Positions 45,371-54,714 of a DNA stretch of 64,000 bases are shown piece after piece. A program made the translations under genes and the position numbers. Within the stretch, counting starts at the first letter, position 1; every line of letters starts with the position of its first letter. The notes beneath the pieces were generated by a model. The model made no database searches. It was not told the DNA's origin and worked only from the letters and a program-made list of their open reading frames with translations. The stretch is from Amycolatopsis sp. WQ 127309 (GTDB lineage: Bacteria; Actinomycetota; Actinomycetes; Mycobacteriales; Pseudonocardiaceae), in NCBI RefSeq assembly GCF_023023025.1, contig NZ_CP095481.1:1054001-1118000 (forward strand), in the 5' to 3' direction.

Positions 45371-46305
45371 CAGGGCACCAGCAGGGTTTTGCCCACCGTG
45401 GTGCGGGATTGCATGGCCGCGTGGGCTTCGGACGCCTGGGCCAGTGGGAAACGGCGGCCGATCACAGGGGTCAGGCGGCCTTCCGCCGCCTCCGTCAACG
45501 CCGACTTCGTGAACGTGCGCATGTCCTCGGGGCCGCCGAGCGAACGCACCAGCGTGACGTCACGGGCGGCAGCGTCCACTTCGGACACTTCCGCCCACGA
45601 ACCGCTCGCCAGGCCGTAGATCGCCATCCGGCCGCCACGACGCAGCAGGCCGGACGCCGCCGTGCCGATGGCGCCGCCCACTCCGTCGAAGACCACGTCG
45701 ACCTCGCCGGCCGCGGACGTCCAGTCCGGCCGCAGGTAGTCGACGACGACGTCGGCGCCCTGCACCTGGGCCACCTTCGCCGGGCCGCCCGCGGCGCCCA
45801 CCACCGTCGCGCCCGCGGCCTTCGCGAGCTGCATCAGCAGACCGCCGACGCCGCCGGCCGCGGCCTCGACCAGCACTCGATCGCCGGGCCGGACACTGGT
45901 CGCATGAACCAACGCGGTCGCGGTGCGGCCGTCCGCGAGCAGCGCCACCGCCGCGTCGAGGGCCAGGCCTTCCGGCACCGGGAACACCGCCGCCGCGTCC
46001 ACCGCGACGCGCTCGGCGTACCCGCCGGACCCGCCGGTCGAGGTGACCACCCGCTGCCCGGCGAGGTCCGGGTCCACTCCCGCACCGACCGTGCTGATCA
46101 CGCCGCCGACGCCGTTGCCGGGCACGATCGGCAGCTCGAGGCGGAACGGCCCCGGGCCGCCCGCCCGCAACTGCGTCTCGACGAACGTGATGTTCGCGAA
46201 CGCCACCTCGACCACCACCTGGCCGTCCCCCGCGACCGGGTCCGGGGCCTCCCCCGGGACGAGCACTTCCGGACCGCCGAACTCCCGCATCCACACCACG
46301 CGCAT
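45370..46305 (-). CDS. Quinone oxidoreductase-like MDR protein
   Basis: A 311-residue medium-chain dehydrogenase/reductase of the zinc-free quinone oxidoreductase type. The GroES-like N-terminus (FGGPEVLVPGEAPDPVAGDGQVVVEV) and the NADPH fold with AAAGGVGGLLMQLAKAAGATVVG are clear, while the zinc-binding cysteines of alcohol dehydrogenases are absent. It likely reduces quinones or enones with NADPH. It is divergent from ald with 172 bases between; no shared operator was noticed. Confidence 0.9.
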   Translation of the reverse strand: MRVVWMREFGGPEVLVPGEAPDPVAGDGQVVVEVAFANITFVETQLRAGGPGPFRLELPIVPGNGVGGVISTVGAGVDPDLAGQRVVTSTGGSGGYAERVAVDAAAVFPVPEGLALDAAVALLADGRTATALVHATSVRPGDRVLVEAAAGGVGGLLMQLAKAAGATVVGAAGGPAKVAQVQGADVVVDYLRPDWTSAAGEVDVVFDGVGGAIGTAASGLLRRGGRMAIYGLASGSWAEVSEVDAAARDVTLVRSLGGPEDMRTFTKSALTEAAEGRLTPVIGRRFPLAQASEAHAAMQSRTTVGKTLLVP

Positions 46306-46477
46306 GTCGCACAGGCTGCAACCTCAAGCGCGGTCGAAGTCAACGGCCTGTCGGCTCAGCACCATGAATGCGTCGAACAACTGTCCGCTCAGCACGATGA
46401 CACCGCCGTCCGGGTGGCTCACCGTGAAGGACACCACCGCACCGTTTCCGGACGCAGACCGACCCAGGAGGCCGACC

Positions 46478-47593
46478 GTGCGTATCGCCGTTCCCCGTGA
46501 GATCAAGAAGCACGAGTACCGGGTCGCGCTGACCCCGGCCGGCGTGCACGAGCTGGTCGGGCGCGGGCACGACGTGTTCGTCGAGACCGGTGCCGGTGTC
46601 GGTTCGTCGATCTCCGACGAGGAGTACGTCGCCGCCGGCGCGAAGATCCTCGCCACCGCGGACGAGACCTGGGCCCAGGGCGAGCTCGTGCTCAAGGTCA
46701 AGGAGCCGATCGCCGAGGAGTACCCGCGTCTGCGCGCCGACCAGGTGCTGTTCACCTACCTGCACATCGCCGCCGACCGGCCGCTGACCGACGCGCTGCT
46801 GGCCGCGGGCACCACCGCGATCGCCTACGAGACCGTCCAGACCGCCAACGGCGCGCTGCCGCTGCTCGCCCCGATGTCCGAGGTCGCGGGCCGGCTGGCC
46901 CCGCAGGTCGGCGCGTACTCCCTGATGAAGCCGAGCGGCGGCCGCGGCGTGCTGCCCGGCGGCATCCCCGGCGTGCACCCGGCGCGCGTCGTCGTCATCG
47001 GCGGCGGCGTGGCCGGCCTGAACGCCGCCCGCGTCGCGCTGGGCCTGGGCTCGGACGTCGAGATCCTGGACACCAACGTCGACCGCCTACGCCAGATCGA
47101 CAACGACTTCGGCGGCCGCATCCGCACAGTGACCTCGACCCGCCTCTCGGTCGAAGAGTCGGTCCTGCAGGCCGACATGGTGGTGGGCGCAGTACTGGTC
47201 CCGGGAGCAAAGGCACCAAAGCTGGTCTCGAACGAGCTGGTCTCCCGCATGAAGCCGGGCAGCGTCCTGGTCGACATAGCAATCGACCAGGGAGGCTGCT
47301 TCGCAGACTCCCACCCCACAACCCACGACAACCCGACCTACACGGTCCACGAGTCAGTCTTCTACTGCGTGGCAAACATGCCGGGAGCAGTCCCCCGCAC
47401 CTCAACCTACGGCCTCACAAACGTAACGCTGCCGTACGCAGTCCAACTGGCCGACAAGGGCTGGAAGGCAGCACTACAGGCAGACGAAGCCTTGGCAAAG
47501 GGCCTGAACACCCAAGCAGGCGCCCTGACGAACGCCCCAGTAGCAATAGCCCACGACCTCCCGCACACCCCCCTGGCCACAGTCCTAGCCTGA
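46478..47593 (+). CDS. ald: Alanine dehydrogenase
   Basis: A 371-residue NAD-dependent enzyme that interconverts L-alanine with pyruvate and ammonia. It starts at GTG (46478) after AGGAGG with VRIAVPREIKKHEYRVALTP. Substrate-binding Lys75 (VLKVKEP) and catalytic His96 (YLHIAAD) fall at the known positions, and the NAD fold VVVIGGGVAGLNAARVA and VDIAIDQGG (catalytic Asp) follow. Length is normal. From about 47150 the codons shift towards A-ending forms (gca, cca, ata), unlike the first half of the gene and most neighbours. Confidence 0.96.
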   Translation: MRIAVPREIKKHEYRVALTPAGVHELVGRGHDVFVETGAGVGSSISDEEYVAAGAKILATADETWAQGELVLKVKEPIAEEYPRLRADQVLFTYLHIAADRPLTDALLAAGTTAIAYETVQTANGALPLLAPMSEVAGRLAPQVGAYSLMKPSGGRGVLPGGIPGVHPARVVVIGGGVAGLNAARVALGLGSDVEILDTNVDRLRQIDNDFGGRIRTVTSTRLSVEESVLQADMVVGAVLVPGAKAPKLVSNELVSRMKPGSVLVDIAIDQGGCFADSHPTTHDNPTYTVHESVFYCVANMPGAVPRTSTYGLTNVTLPYAVQLADKGWKAALQADEALAKGLNTQAGALTNAPVAIAHDLPHTPLATVLA

Positions 47594-47608
47594 CCAAAGA
47601 ACCAAGAA

Positions 47609-47638
47609 GCGGGCCCCTGTCACAAGACAGGGGCCCGC
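47609..47638 (+). terminator. Rho-independent terminator of ald
   Basis: Perfect 13-bp stem GCGGGCCCCTGTC/GACAGGGGCCCGC with a 4-base loop ACAA, followed by TCCTTT. It lies 16 bases after the ald stop. Confidence 0.9.
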
Positions 47639-48101
47639 TCCTTTGCACAAGCCAAAGGCGAAGCCGAAGCAAGCAAGCACCGCACGCGGACAGACCCAGC
47701 CACGCTGGAAGCCGAGCAAGAGGCACCGTGGGGGTCCGGGGGCTCGGCCCCCGGGAGACACAACAAAGCGAGTCGAAGCGAAGCGAAGACATAGCGGCGG
47801 CCCGCTCAACCAACCTGGGGGTCATTGGGAGCGGGCCGCCACTGACAAGCTTAGAGGGCTTCGGAGGACTTTGCTGCACCGGGTCGGCAAGTCTGGCAAA
47901 TTCTTTATCAACTCGGTCCGGCGGCCCCGCGAGGGCGGGAGCAAACCCTCTGGTCAGACGCTCGCCGCCGCTACCCCCGGTGCCCGGAACCGGTTGCGGA
48001 ACGTGACGAAGGTCGCTCTCCGCCGATTCGCCCGTTCCGGGCGCACGTCTCGCCCGAGTAGGGCAGGATGCGCCCCATCAGCGGGAACGTAAGGGGACGG
48101 T
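47639..48101. other. Gene-free stretch with two hairpins
   Basis: About 460 bp with no supportable gene between ald and the ABC operon. It contains a strong hairpin at 47736-47754 (CCGGGGGC-TCG-GCCCCCGG), short direct repeats GAAGCGAAGCGAAG near 47775, and a long-range stem at 47796-47840 (GGCGGCCCGCTC pairing with GAGCGGGCCGCC across 21 bases). The left part is rich in A-ending trinucleotides. No tRNA or rRNA pattern is seen; a small RNA cannot be excluded. Confidence 0.55.
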
Positions 48102-49199
48102 ATGCACGACGGCAGTGGCCGGATTGTGGTGCAGAACCTGAGCAAGCAGTTCGGCACGGTGAACGCGGTGCAGAACCTGAGTTTCACGGTCGAGCCGGGC
48201 TCGGTGACGGGCTTCCTGGGCCCGAACGGTGCCGGCAAGACGACGACGCTCCGCATGCTGCTCGGGCTGGTGACGCCGACCCAGGGGTCGGCGACGATCA
48301 ACGGGCGGCCGCACTCGCAGCTGGGGAACCCGGCGCGGGTGGTCGGCTCGGTGCTCGAGAACGAGGGTTTCCACCCGAGCCGGACGGCGCGGAACCACCT
48401 GCGCGTCTACGCCGCCGCGATCGGGGTGCCCGACACCCGCGCGGACGAGGTGCTGGGCCTGGTCGGCCTGGGCAGCGCCGCCGACCGGAAGGCGGGCGGG
48501 TTCTCGCTCGGCATGCGGCAGCGGCTGGCGCTGGCGACGGCGTTGCTGGGCGACCCGCAGGTGCTGGTGCTCGACGAGCCGACGAACGGCCTGGACCCGG
48601 AGGGCATCCTCTGGCTGCGCAACTTCCTGCGCTCCTACGCCCGTGAGCAGCATCGCACGGTGCTGGTGTCGAGCCACCTGCTCAACGAGGTCGAGCAGCT
48701 GATCGACCAGGTGGTCATCATCAGCCAGGGCGTGACGCGCTACAACGGGTCGCTCGACCAGCTGCGCAAGGGCCAGCAGTCGCGGGTGCTGGTGCAGCCG
48801 GCGGACGCCGCCGCGCTGGTGAAGGCGTTGCAGGAGAACGGCGTCACCCAGGTTTCGCCGACACCGGACGGCCGGGTCGCGGTCGCCGGGTCGAGCGTCC
48901 AGCAGATCGGTGACCTCGCCGCGAAGGCCGGGATCGCCGTCTACGGGATGCAGGAGGAGCACGCCGACCTCGAGCGGATGTTCTTCCAGCTGACCCAGGG
49001 CCAGTTCAGCGGTGGCCCCCAGGGCTATCCCCCGCAGCCGCAGTACCAGGGCCCGCCGCCGCCCGGGTACCCGCCGCCGCCCGGGTACCCGCCGCAGCAG
49101 TACCCGCCGGGGCCGTACCAGCAGGGTCCGCCGTCGGGCCCGCAACAACAGCAGTACCAACAAGGTCCGCCGCAGGGCTGGGGAGGTCCGCAGCAGTGA
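48102..49199 (+). CDS. ABC exporter ATP-binding protein with Pro/Gly/Gln-rich tail
   Basis: A 365-residue ATPase of the drug/bacitracin exporter type. Walker A GPNGAGKTT, signature FSLGMRQR, Walker B VLVLDEPTNGLD and the H-loop SSHLL are intact. After residue 305 comes an unusual tail of about 60 residues made of repeated PGYPPPPGYPP, YQQGPP and GPQQQQ, which resembles disordered tails rather than a transporter domain. The stop overlaps the permease ATG (TGATG), so the pair is co-translated. Substrate unknown. Confidence 0.9.
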   Translation: MHDGSGRIVVQNLSKQFGTVNAVQNLSFTVEPGSVTGFLGPNGAGKTTTLRMLLGLVTPTQGSATINGRPHSQLGNPARVVGSVLENEGFHPSRTARNHLRVYAAAIGVPDTRADEVLGLVGLGSAADRKAGGFSLGMRQRLALATALLGDPQVLVLDEPTNGLDPEGILWLRNFLRSYAREQHRTVLVSSHLLNEVEQLIDQVVIISQGVTRYNGSLDQLRKGQQSRVLVQPADAAALVKALQENGVTQVSPTPDGRVAVAGSSVQQIGDLAAKAGIAVYGMQEEHADLERMFFQLTQGQFSGGPQGYPPQPQYQGPPPPGYPPPPGYPPQQYPPGPYQQGPPSGPQQQQYQQGPPQGWGGPQQ

Positions 49200-50080
49200 T
49201 GGGGAACCTGATCAAGGCGGAGTTCCGCAAGACGCTCTCGCTGAAGACGTGGTGGGTGCTGCTCATCCCGCTCGTGCTGGTCGCCTTCTGGCTGACCTAC
49301 GTGTGGGGCAAGATCACGAACGACTTCGCGGACTTCATCGGCTCCAGCGACGCCCGCGAGGTCGCGGGCGCGGTCGGCCTGGACGCGAGCAAGCTGCCGG
49401 TGGGCCTGCTGGCGTTCGCGCACGGCGTGAACATCGCGCAGCTGATCCCGGCGCTGTTCGGGGTGTTCGCGCTGGCCGGCGAGTACCGCAGCAAGACGAT
49501 CACGACGACGTTCCTCACCGCGCCGAACCGGATCTCGGCGCTGACCGCGAAGATGCTGACCTACGTCGCGTGGGGCGCGATCTACGGCCTGGTCAGCTTC
49601 GGCGTCTCGGCGATCGCGGTGATGGTGTCGGTGGACTCGGGCCGCTGGCCCAGCGCCGGCCAGTGGCTGGCCGCGCTCGGCGGGACCGTGCTGGCCGCGG
49701 TGCTGGTGACGTTGTTCGGCATCGGGTTCGGCGCGGTGCTCCGCAACGTGCCGCTCGCGGTCGTGCTGCTGGTGGTGTGGTTCCTCATCGTCGAGAACGT
49801 CCTGGTGATCGCGTTCTGGAACACCACCGACATCCTGGGCGGGATCCTGCCGAACGGCACCGCGAACGGGATCGTCGGCGGCATCGCGGCGAGCGCGTTC
49901 GGCATCAACACCTTGAACCTGCCGGGCGGCGTCGACCACTGGTCGCAGCTGGGCCTGCAGCTCGCGGCGGGCGCGCCCGGCGTGATCTCGTGGTGGGTGT
50001 CGGCGCTCATCTTCTTCGCCTGGACGATGGTCTTCTTCGGCTTCGGCTGGCTGGGCAACCAGAAGCGCGACATCACCTGA
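49199..50080 (+). CDS. ABC exporter permease
   Basis: A 293-residue membrane protein with about six hydrophobic helices and the ABC-2 type pattern: N-terminal amphipathic IKAEFRKTLSLKTWWVLL, then a large extracellular loop, FALAGEYRSKTITTTFLTAPNR (coupling helix) and a terminal FFAWTMVFFGFGWLGNQKRD. It partners the ATPase encoded just upstream. The stop is followed by a 20-bp hairpin terminator, so the operon has two genes. Confidence 0.9.
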   Translation: MGNLIKAEFRKTLSLKTWWVLLIPLVLVAFWLTYVWGKITNDFADFIGSSDAREVAGAVGLDASKLPVGLLAFAHGVNIAQLIPALFGVFALAGEYRSKTITTTFLTAPNRISALTAKMLTYVAWGAIYGLVSFGVSAIAVMVSVDSGRWPSAGQWLAALGGTVLAAVLVTLFGIGFGAVLRNVPLAVVLLVVWFLIVENVLVIAFWNTTDILGGILPNGTANGIVGGIAASAFGINTLNLPGGVDHWSQLGLQLAAGAPGVISWWVSALIFFAWTMVFFGFGWLGNQKRDIT

Positions 50081-50090
50081 TCGAGCGATC

Positions 50091-50132
50091 CCGTGAGGGT
50101 CCCTTCCCGACGTCGGGAAGGGGCCCTCACGG
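50091..50132. terminator. 20-bp hairpin terminator
   Basis: Arms of 20 bases (left begins CCGTGAGGGTCCCTTCC) with one mismatch and a 2-base loop, 10 bases after the permease stop and before the next gene on the same strand. Confidence 0.85.
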
Positions 50133-50176
50133 CTTTCGGGAAATATTCTGTCGGTGGCGGCGCTTAGTGTTGCTAC

Positions 50177-53100
50177 GTGACCATCGCTCCGCCTCGTCCC
50201 CGTCAAGAGCTCCCACCTGCCGAGACCGTCGGCTGGGTCCGCCGGCTGTCCGCCGCGGCGTGGGAGCACCGCGCGACAGTCGTGCTTTCGCTGGTCGCCG
50301 CCATGTTGAGCGTCGGCGTCCAGGCCGCCAGCCCGCTGCTGGTGCGCGCGGCGGTGGACGACGCGGTGGCGGGGCAGACCGGCGCGCTGCCCGGGATCGC
50401 GGTCGTCCTGGTGACGTTGCAGCTGGTCGCGTTCGCCACCGCGTTCCTGCGCCGGTACTTCGGCGGCAAGCTCGCGCTCGACGTCCAGCACGACCTGCGC
50501 CAGCGGGTGTTCAACGCGGTTTCGCGGCTCGACGGCGGCAAGCAGGACGCCCTGCGCACCGGCCAGGTCGTCTCGCGCGCGATCTCGGACCTGCAGCTGG
50601 TCACCGGGATCCTGATGCAGATCCCGCTGTCGTTCGGCTCGGTGATCTTCGCGCTGCTGTCGTTCGTGGCGATGCTGTGGATGTCCCCGGTGCTGACGCT
50701 GATCGCGCTGGTCGTCACGCCCGCGGTCGGCATCGTCGTGACCCGCAGCCGGAAGCGGCTGTTCCCGGCGACGTGGTCGGCGCAGCAGCGTGCGGCGGAC
50801 GTCGCGCAGCAGGTGGAGGAGACCGTCACCGGCGTCCGCGTCGTGAAGGGCTTCGGCCAGGAGTCGCGCGAGGTCGGCCGGCTGGAGCGCACGGCGCGCA
50901 AGCTGTTCGGGGAGCGCCTTCGCGCGGCGAAGCTGTCCGCGGTGCCGACGGCGACCACGGCCGCGCTGCCCGCCGCCGGCCAGGTCGCGGTGCTCGGCAT
51001 CGGCGGTGTCCTGGCGCTCAACGGCTCGATCACGCTCGGCACCTTCCTCGCCTTCGCGACCTACCTCGCGACCCTGATCGGCCCGGCCCGGATGCTGTCC
51101 GGCCTGGTCGTGCAGGCCCAGCTGACCCGCGCCGGCGCCGAGCGCGTCTACGAGCTGATCGACGCGCAGCCGGAAGTCGTCGACGCCGCCGGCGCGCGCC
51201 CGCTGCCGGCGGGCCCGCTCGGCATCGAGCTCGACGGCGTCCGGTTCGGCTACACCCGCAGCGAACCGGTGCTCGACGGCCTTTCGGTGACCGCGCACCC
51301 GGGCGAGACGCTCGCGCTGGTCGGCACCGCCGGCTCCGGGAAGTCGACGATCTCGCTGCTGCTGCCCCGCTTCTACGACGTGCACGCGGGCGCGATCCGC
51401 GTCGGCGGGCTCGACGTCCGGGACGTGCCGCTGCGGCAGTTGCGCCAGGCGATCGGCGTCGTGTTCGAGGAGGCGTTCCTGTTCTCCTCCTCGATCCGCG
51501 ACAACATCGCCTACGGCCGGCCCGACGCGAGTGACGAGGAGATCGTCGCGGCGGCGCGCGCGGCGGAGGCCGACGAGTTCATCCGCGAGCTGCCGGAGGG
51601 CTACGAAACCCTGGTCGGCGAGCGCGGCCTGACCCTTTCGGGCGGCCAGCGGCAGCGGCTCGGGCTGGCGCGGGCGCTGATCACCGACCCGCGGATCCTG
51701 GTCCTCGACGACGCGACGTCGGCCATCGACACCGTCACCGAGGCGGCGATCCACGACACGCTGCGCTCGGTCACGGCGAGCCGCACGACCCTGCTGATCG
51801 CGCACCGGCGCTCCACCCTCGCGCTGGCCGACCGGATCGCGGTGCTCGACGACGGCCACGTCGTCGACGTCGGCACCGAAACCGAGCTGATGGCGCGCTG
51901 CCCGCTGTTCCGCGAGCTGGTCGCGGGCCCGGGTGACGGCGTCGAGGAGAAGGTGCGCCGCGAGGGCCTCGACCGCGGCCCGGCCGGCGTCACCGCGGCG
52001 CTCTGGCCGCGTGACGAGGGCAAGGACGAGGTCGACCACCTGGCCGAGGCCGCGCAGCAGCGCCGCGCCAACCCGAACAGCAGCGGGTTCGCGGGCCCGG
52101 GCGGCGGCGGTCTCGACCTGCCGCCGACACCGGAGCTGATCGAAGGCGTCCGCAGGCTGCCGCCGGCCACCGACGAGCCGCGGCTGTCCGATGTGGACGT
52201 CACGGCGCCGGACCCGCGGTTCCGGCTGGCCGGGCTGCTGCGGCCGGTCCGCTGGCCGCTCGCGGTGGTGATCGCGCTGGTCGCGGCGGACGCGCTGGCC
52301 TCGATCGCACTGCCGGGGCTCTACCAGTTCGGCGTCGACCACGGCGTCCGCACCGGCGTGGAGTGGGTGATCTGGCTCGCCGCCGGGATCGGCGCCGCCG
52401 TGATCGCGGCCGACTGGCTGGTGGTGCTCGCGCAGACCCGGCTGACCTCGCGCGTCGGCGAGACCGTGCTGTACGCGCTGCGCGTCCGCAGCTACGCGCA
52501 CCTGCAGCGGCTCGGGCTCGACTACTACGAGCGGGAGCTGTCCGGGAAGATCATGACCCGGATGACGACGGACGTCGACGCGCTCTCGACGTTCCTGCAG
52601 ACCGGGCTGGCCACCGCCGTGGTCAGCGCGCTGACGCTGGCCGGGATCACGGTGGCGCTGCTGGTCACCGACGCCGGGCTGGCGTTGTACGCGCTGGCGA
52701 TGGTGCCGGTGCTGGCCGTCGCGACGGTGATCTTCCGGCGGGCGGCGTCGAAGGCCTACAACGAGGCCCGCGAGCGGGTCAGCCTGGTCAACGCGGACAT
52801 GCAGGAGAACATGAGCGGCCTGCGCGTCGCCCAGGCCTACACCCGCGAAGAGCGTTCCGCCGAGGCGTTCGCGTCACGCAGTGACGACTACCGCCGCTCG
52901 CGGCTGCGGGCGCAGCGGTACGTGGCGACGTACTTCCCGCTGGTCGCGCTGATGTCCGACCTGGCGACGACCACGGTGCTGGTCGCCGGCGCGAACCGCG
53001 TGTCGGCCGGGACCCTGTCGGCCGGCGTGCTGCTCGGGTTCCTGCTGTACCTGCAGCAGTTCTTCTCCCCGATCCAGCAGCTGTCCTCGGTGTTCGACGG

Positions 53101-53926
53101 CTACCAGCAGGCCCGCGTCGGCCTGAACCGGATCGGCGACCTGCTGCGGACGCCGACGTCCGTCCCGCCGGCGGAACACCCGCTGGCGATCCCGGAGCGG
53201 CTGCGCGGCGAGGTCAGCTTCAAGGAGGTCGACTTCGCCTACGCGGGCACGGAGGCGAAGGCGCTGGCGCAGTTCTCGCTGGACGTCGCGGCCGGAGAGA
53301 CGATCGCGCTGGTCGGCGCCACCGGCGCGGGGAAGTCGACGGCGGTGAAGCTGGTCGCGCGTTTCTACGACGCCACGGGCGGCACGGTCCGGATCGACGG
53401 CACCGACGTCCGCGAGTACGAGCTCGCCGGCCTGCGGCACCGGATGGGCGTGGTGCCGCAGGAGGCGCACCTGTTCTCCGGCACGGTGGCGGACAACGTC
53501 CGGTACGGCCGCCCTGCGGCGACGGACGCCGAGGTCGAGGCCGCGGTCCGCGCGGTGGGCGCGCTCGACGGCGTCGCGGCGCTGCCGGCCGGGTTCCTGC
53601 AGCCGGTGGGCGAGCGCGGGCGGTCGCTGTCGGCGGGGCAGCGTCAGCTGGTGGCGCTGGCCCGGGCGGAGCTGGTCGACCCGGACGTCCTGCTGCTCGA
53701 CGAGGCGACGGCGGCCCTGGACCCGTCCACCGAGGCCGCGGTCCTGCGCGCGACCGAACACCTGGCCCGCCGCCGCACGACGTTCGTCGTCGCCCACCGC
53801 CTCGCCACGGCGGCCCGCGCCGACCGCATCGTGGTCCTCGACCACGGCCGGATCGTCGAAACCGGAACCCACGAAGAGCTCCTGGCCGCGGAAAGCTACT
53901 ACGCCCGCCTCTGGTCCCTCGGCTGA
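50177..53926 (+). CDS. Fused double ABC exporter (TMD-NBD-TMD-NBD)
   Basis: A 1249-residue full-length ABC exporter in one chain: membrane domain, ATPase, membrane domain, ATPase, similar in plan to mycobacterial Rv0194. NBD1 has Walker A GTAGSGKST (383-391), LSGGQ, and Walker B VLDD where the catalytic glutamate position is Asp512. NBD2 has Walker A GATGAGKST (1047-1055), signature LSAGQ (1151-1155) and Walker B LLDE with Glu1176. The altered residues belong to the same composite ATP site, so one site is degenerate and one consensus, as in heterodimeric exporters. A linker of about 70 residues rich in Pro, Gly and Glu joins the halves. Likely exports drugs or lipids. Confidence 0.93.
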   Translation: MTIAPPRPRQELPPAETVGWVRRLSAAAWEHRATVVLSLVAAMLSVGVQAASPLLVRAAVDDAVAGQTGALPGIAVVLVTLQLVAFATAFLRRYFGGKLALDVQHDLRQRVFNAVSRLDGGKQDALRTGQVVSRAISDLQLVTGILMQIPLSFGSVIFALLSFVAMLWMSPVLTLIALVVTPAVGIVVTRSRKRLFPATWSAQQRAADVAQQVEETVTGVRVVKGFGQESREVGRLERTARKLFGERLRAAKLSAVPTATTAALPAAGQVAVLGIGGVLALNGSITLGTFLAFATYLATLIGPARMLSGLVVQAQLTRAGAERVYELIDAQPEVVDAAGARPLPAGPLGIELDGVRFGYTRSEPVLDGLSVTAHPGETLALVGTAGSGKSTISLLLPRFYDVHAGAIRVGGLDVRDVPLRQLRQAIGVVFEEAFLFSSSIRDNIAYGRPDASDEEIVAAARAAEADEFIRELPEGYETLVGERGLTLSGGQRQRLGLARALITDPRILVLDDATSAIDTVTEAAIHDTLRSVTASRTTLLIAHRRSTLALADRIAVLDDGHVVDVGTETELMARCPLFRELVAGPGDGVEEKVRREGLDRGPAGVTAALWPRDEGKDEVDHLAEAAQQRRANPNSSGFAGPGGGGLDLPPTPELIEGVRRLPPATDEPRLSDVDVTAPDPRFRLAGLLRPVRWPLAVVIALVAADALASIALPGLYQFGVDHGVRTGVEWVIWLAAGIGAAVIAADWLVVLAQTRLTSRVGETVLYALRVRSYAHLQRLGLDYYERELSGKIMTRMTTDVDALSTFLQTGLATAVVSALTLAGITVALLVTDAGLALYALAMVPVLAVATVIFRRAASKAYNEARERVSLVNADMQENMSGLRVAQAYTREERSAEAFASRSDDYRRSRLRAQRYVATYFPLVALMSDLATTTVLVAGANRVSAGTLSAGVLLGFLLYLQQFFSPIQQLSSVFDGYQQARVGLNRIGDLLRTPTSVPPAEHPLAIPERLRGEVSFKEVDFAYAGTEAKALAQFSLDVAAGETIALVGATGAGKSTAVKLVARFYDATGGTVRIDGTDVREYELAGLRHRMGVVPQEAHLFSGTVADNVRYGRPAATDAEVEAAVRAVGALDGVAALPAGFLQPVGERGRSLSAGQRQLVALARAELVDPDVLLLDEATAALDPSTEAAVLRATEHLARRRTTFVVAHRLATAARADRIVVLDHGRIVETGTHEELLAAESYYARLWSLG

Positions 53927-54019
53927 CCCGTAACACGCGTGACTGAGCCCGTAACTCGCGTGACTGGACCCGTAACTCGCGAGTTCCGGCCCCGATCACG
54001 CGAGTTCCGGCCCCGATCA
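53927..54019. repeat. 21-bp tandem repeats in two orientations
   Basis: Three units beginning CCCGTAAC start at 53927, 53948 and 53969, exactly 21 bp apart, running into two units of CGCGAGTTCCGGCCCCGAT at 53978 and 53999, also 21 bp apart. Their junction forms the palindrome ACTCGCGAGT. Degenerate copies continue to about 54055. The array lies between the ABC exporter and the DUF4291 gene. Confidence 0.75.
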
Positions 54020-54108
54020 CGCGACTTACGTCGGGAATCACACGAGTTGCGGGTTCGCCCGCCGGGAAAGGACTCGCCGGGGCCGCCGGGGCGCGGGAGC
54101 ATGGCGGG

Positions 54109-54714
54109 ATGTTCGAACAACAGCGGGCGCCCGACCGGCAGATCCGTGCCGTGCAGACCAAGACCACCGTCCGGGTCTACCAGGCCTACTCGCCCGCGAT
54201 CGCCGAGCCGGCGCTGGCGGAGCAGACGTTCGTCGCGCCGTTCAAGCGGGACCGGATGACGTGGATCAAGCCGTCGTTCCGGTGGATGGCCTACCGGTGC
54301 GGCTACGGGACCAAGCCGGGGCAGGAGGTCGTCCTGGCGATCGACATCACCCGCGACGGCTTCGAGTGGGCCCTGGCCCACGCGGCGCTGAGCCACCCCG
54401 GCCGTGACCAGGAGAAAGAAGCCTGGGAAGCACAGGTCAAGACCAGTCCCGTCCGGATCCAGTGGGACCCCGAACGTGACCTCAACCACCAGGCGCAGAA
54501 CTTCCGGGCGATCCAGGTCGGCCTGAGCGGCGAGGCCGTCGACCGCTACGTCGACGAGTGGATCACCGCCGTCACCGACGTCACGCCGGTGATGCACCGG
54601 ATCCACCAGCACCTGCGGGACTACGAGCTGCACAAGGCCGTGAAACTCGTCCCGCACGAGCCGCCGTACGAGCTCCCCGAAGACCTCGCGCGGGCCATCG
54701 ACGCCGACGGCTGA
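54109..54714 (+). CDS. DUF4291 family protein
   Basis: A 201-residue cytoplasmic protein of the DUF4291 family, recognised from VRVYQAYSP near the start, RMTWIKPSFRWMAYRCGYGTK in the middle, QEVVLAIDITRDGFEWAL and WDPERD. The family has no established function. The ATG at 54109 follows directly on a GC-rich leader containing the 21-bp repeats. It stands alone; the next gene, kgd, is 237 bases downstream with its own leader. Confidence 0.87.
   Translation: MFEQQRAPDRQIRAVQTKTTVRVYQAYSPAIAEPALAEQTFVAPFKRDRMTWIKPSFRWMAYRCGYGTKPGQEVVLAIDITRDGFEWALAHAALSHPGRDQEKEAWEAQVKTSPVRIQWDPERDLNHQAQNFRAIQVGLSGEAVDRYVDEWITAVTDVTPVMHRIHQHLRDYELHKAVKLVPHEPPYELPEDLARAIDADG

Noticed and set aside
47639..48101. 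tRNA or stable RNA gene
   Set aside because: No cloverleaf, T-loop GTTC..A motif or CCA-type acceptor could be fitted; only hairpins are visible.
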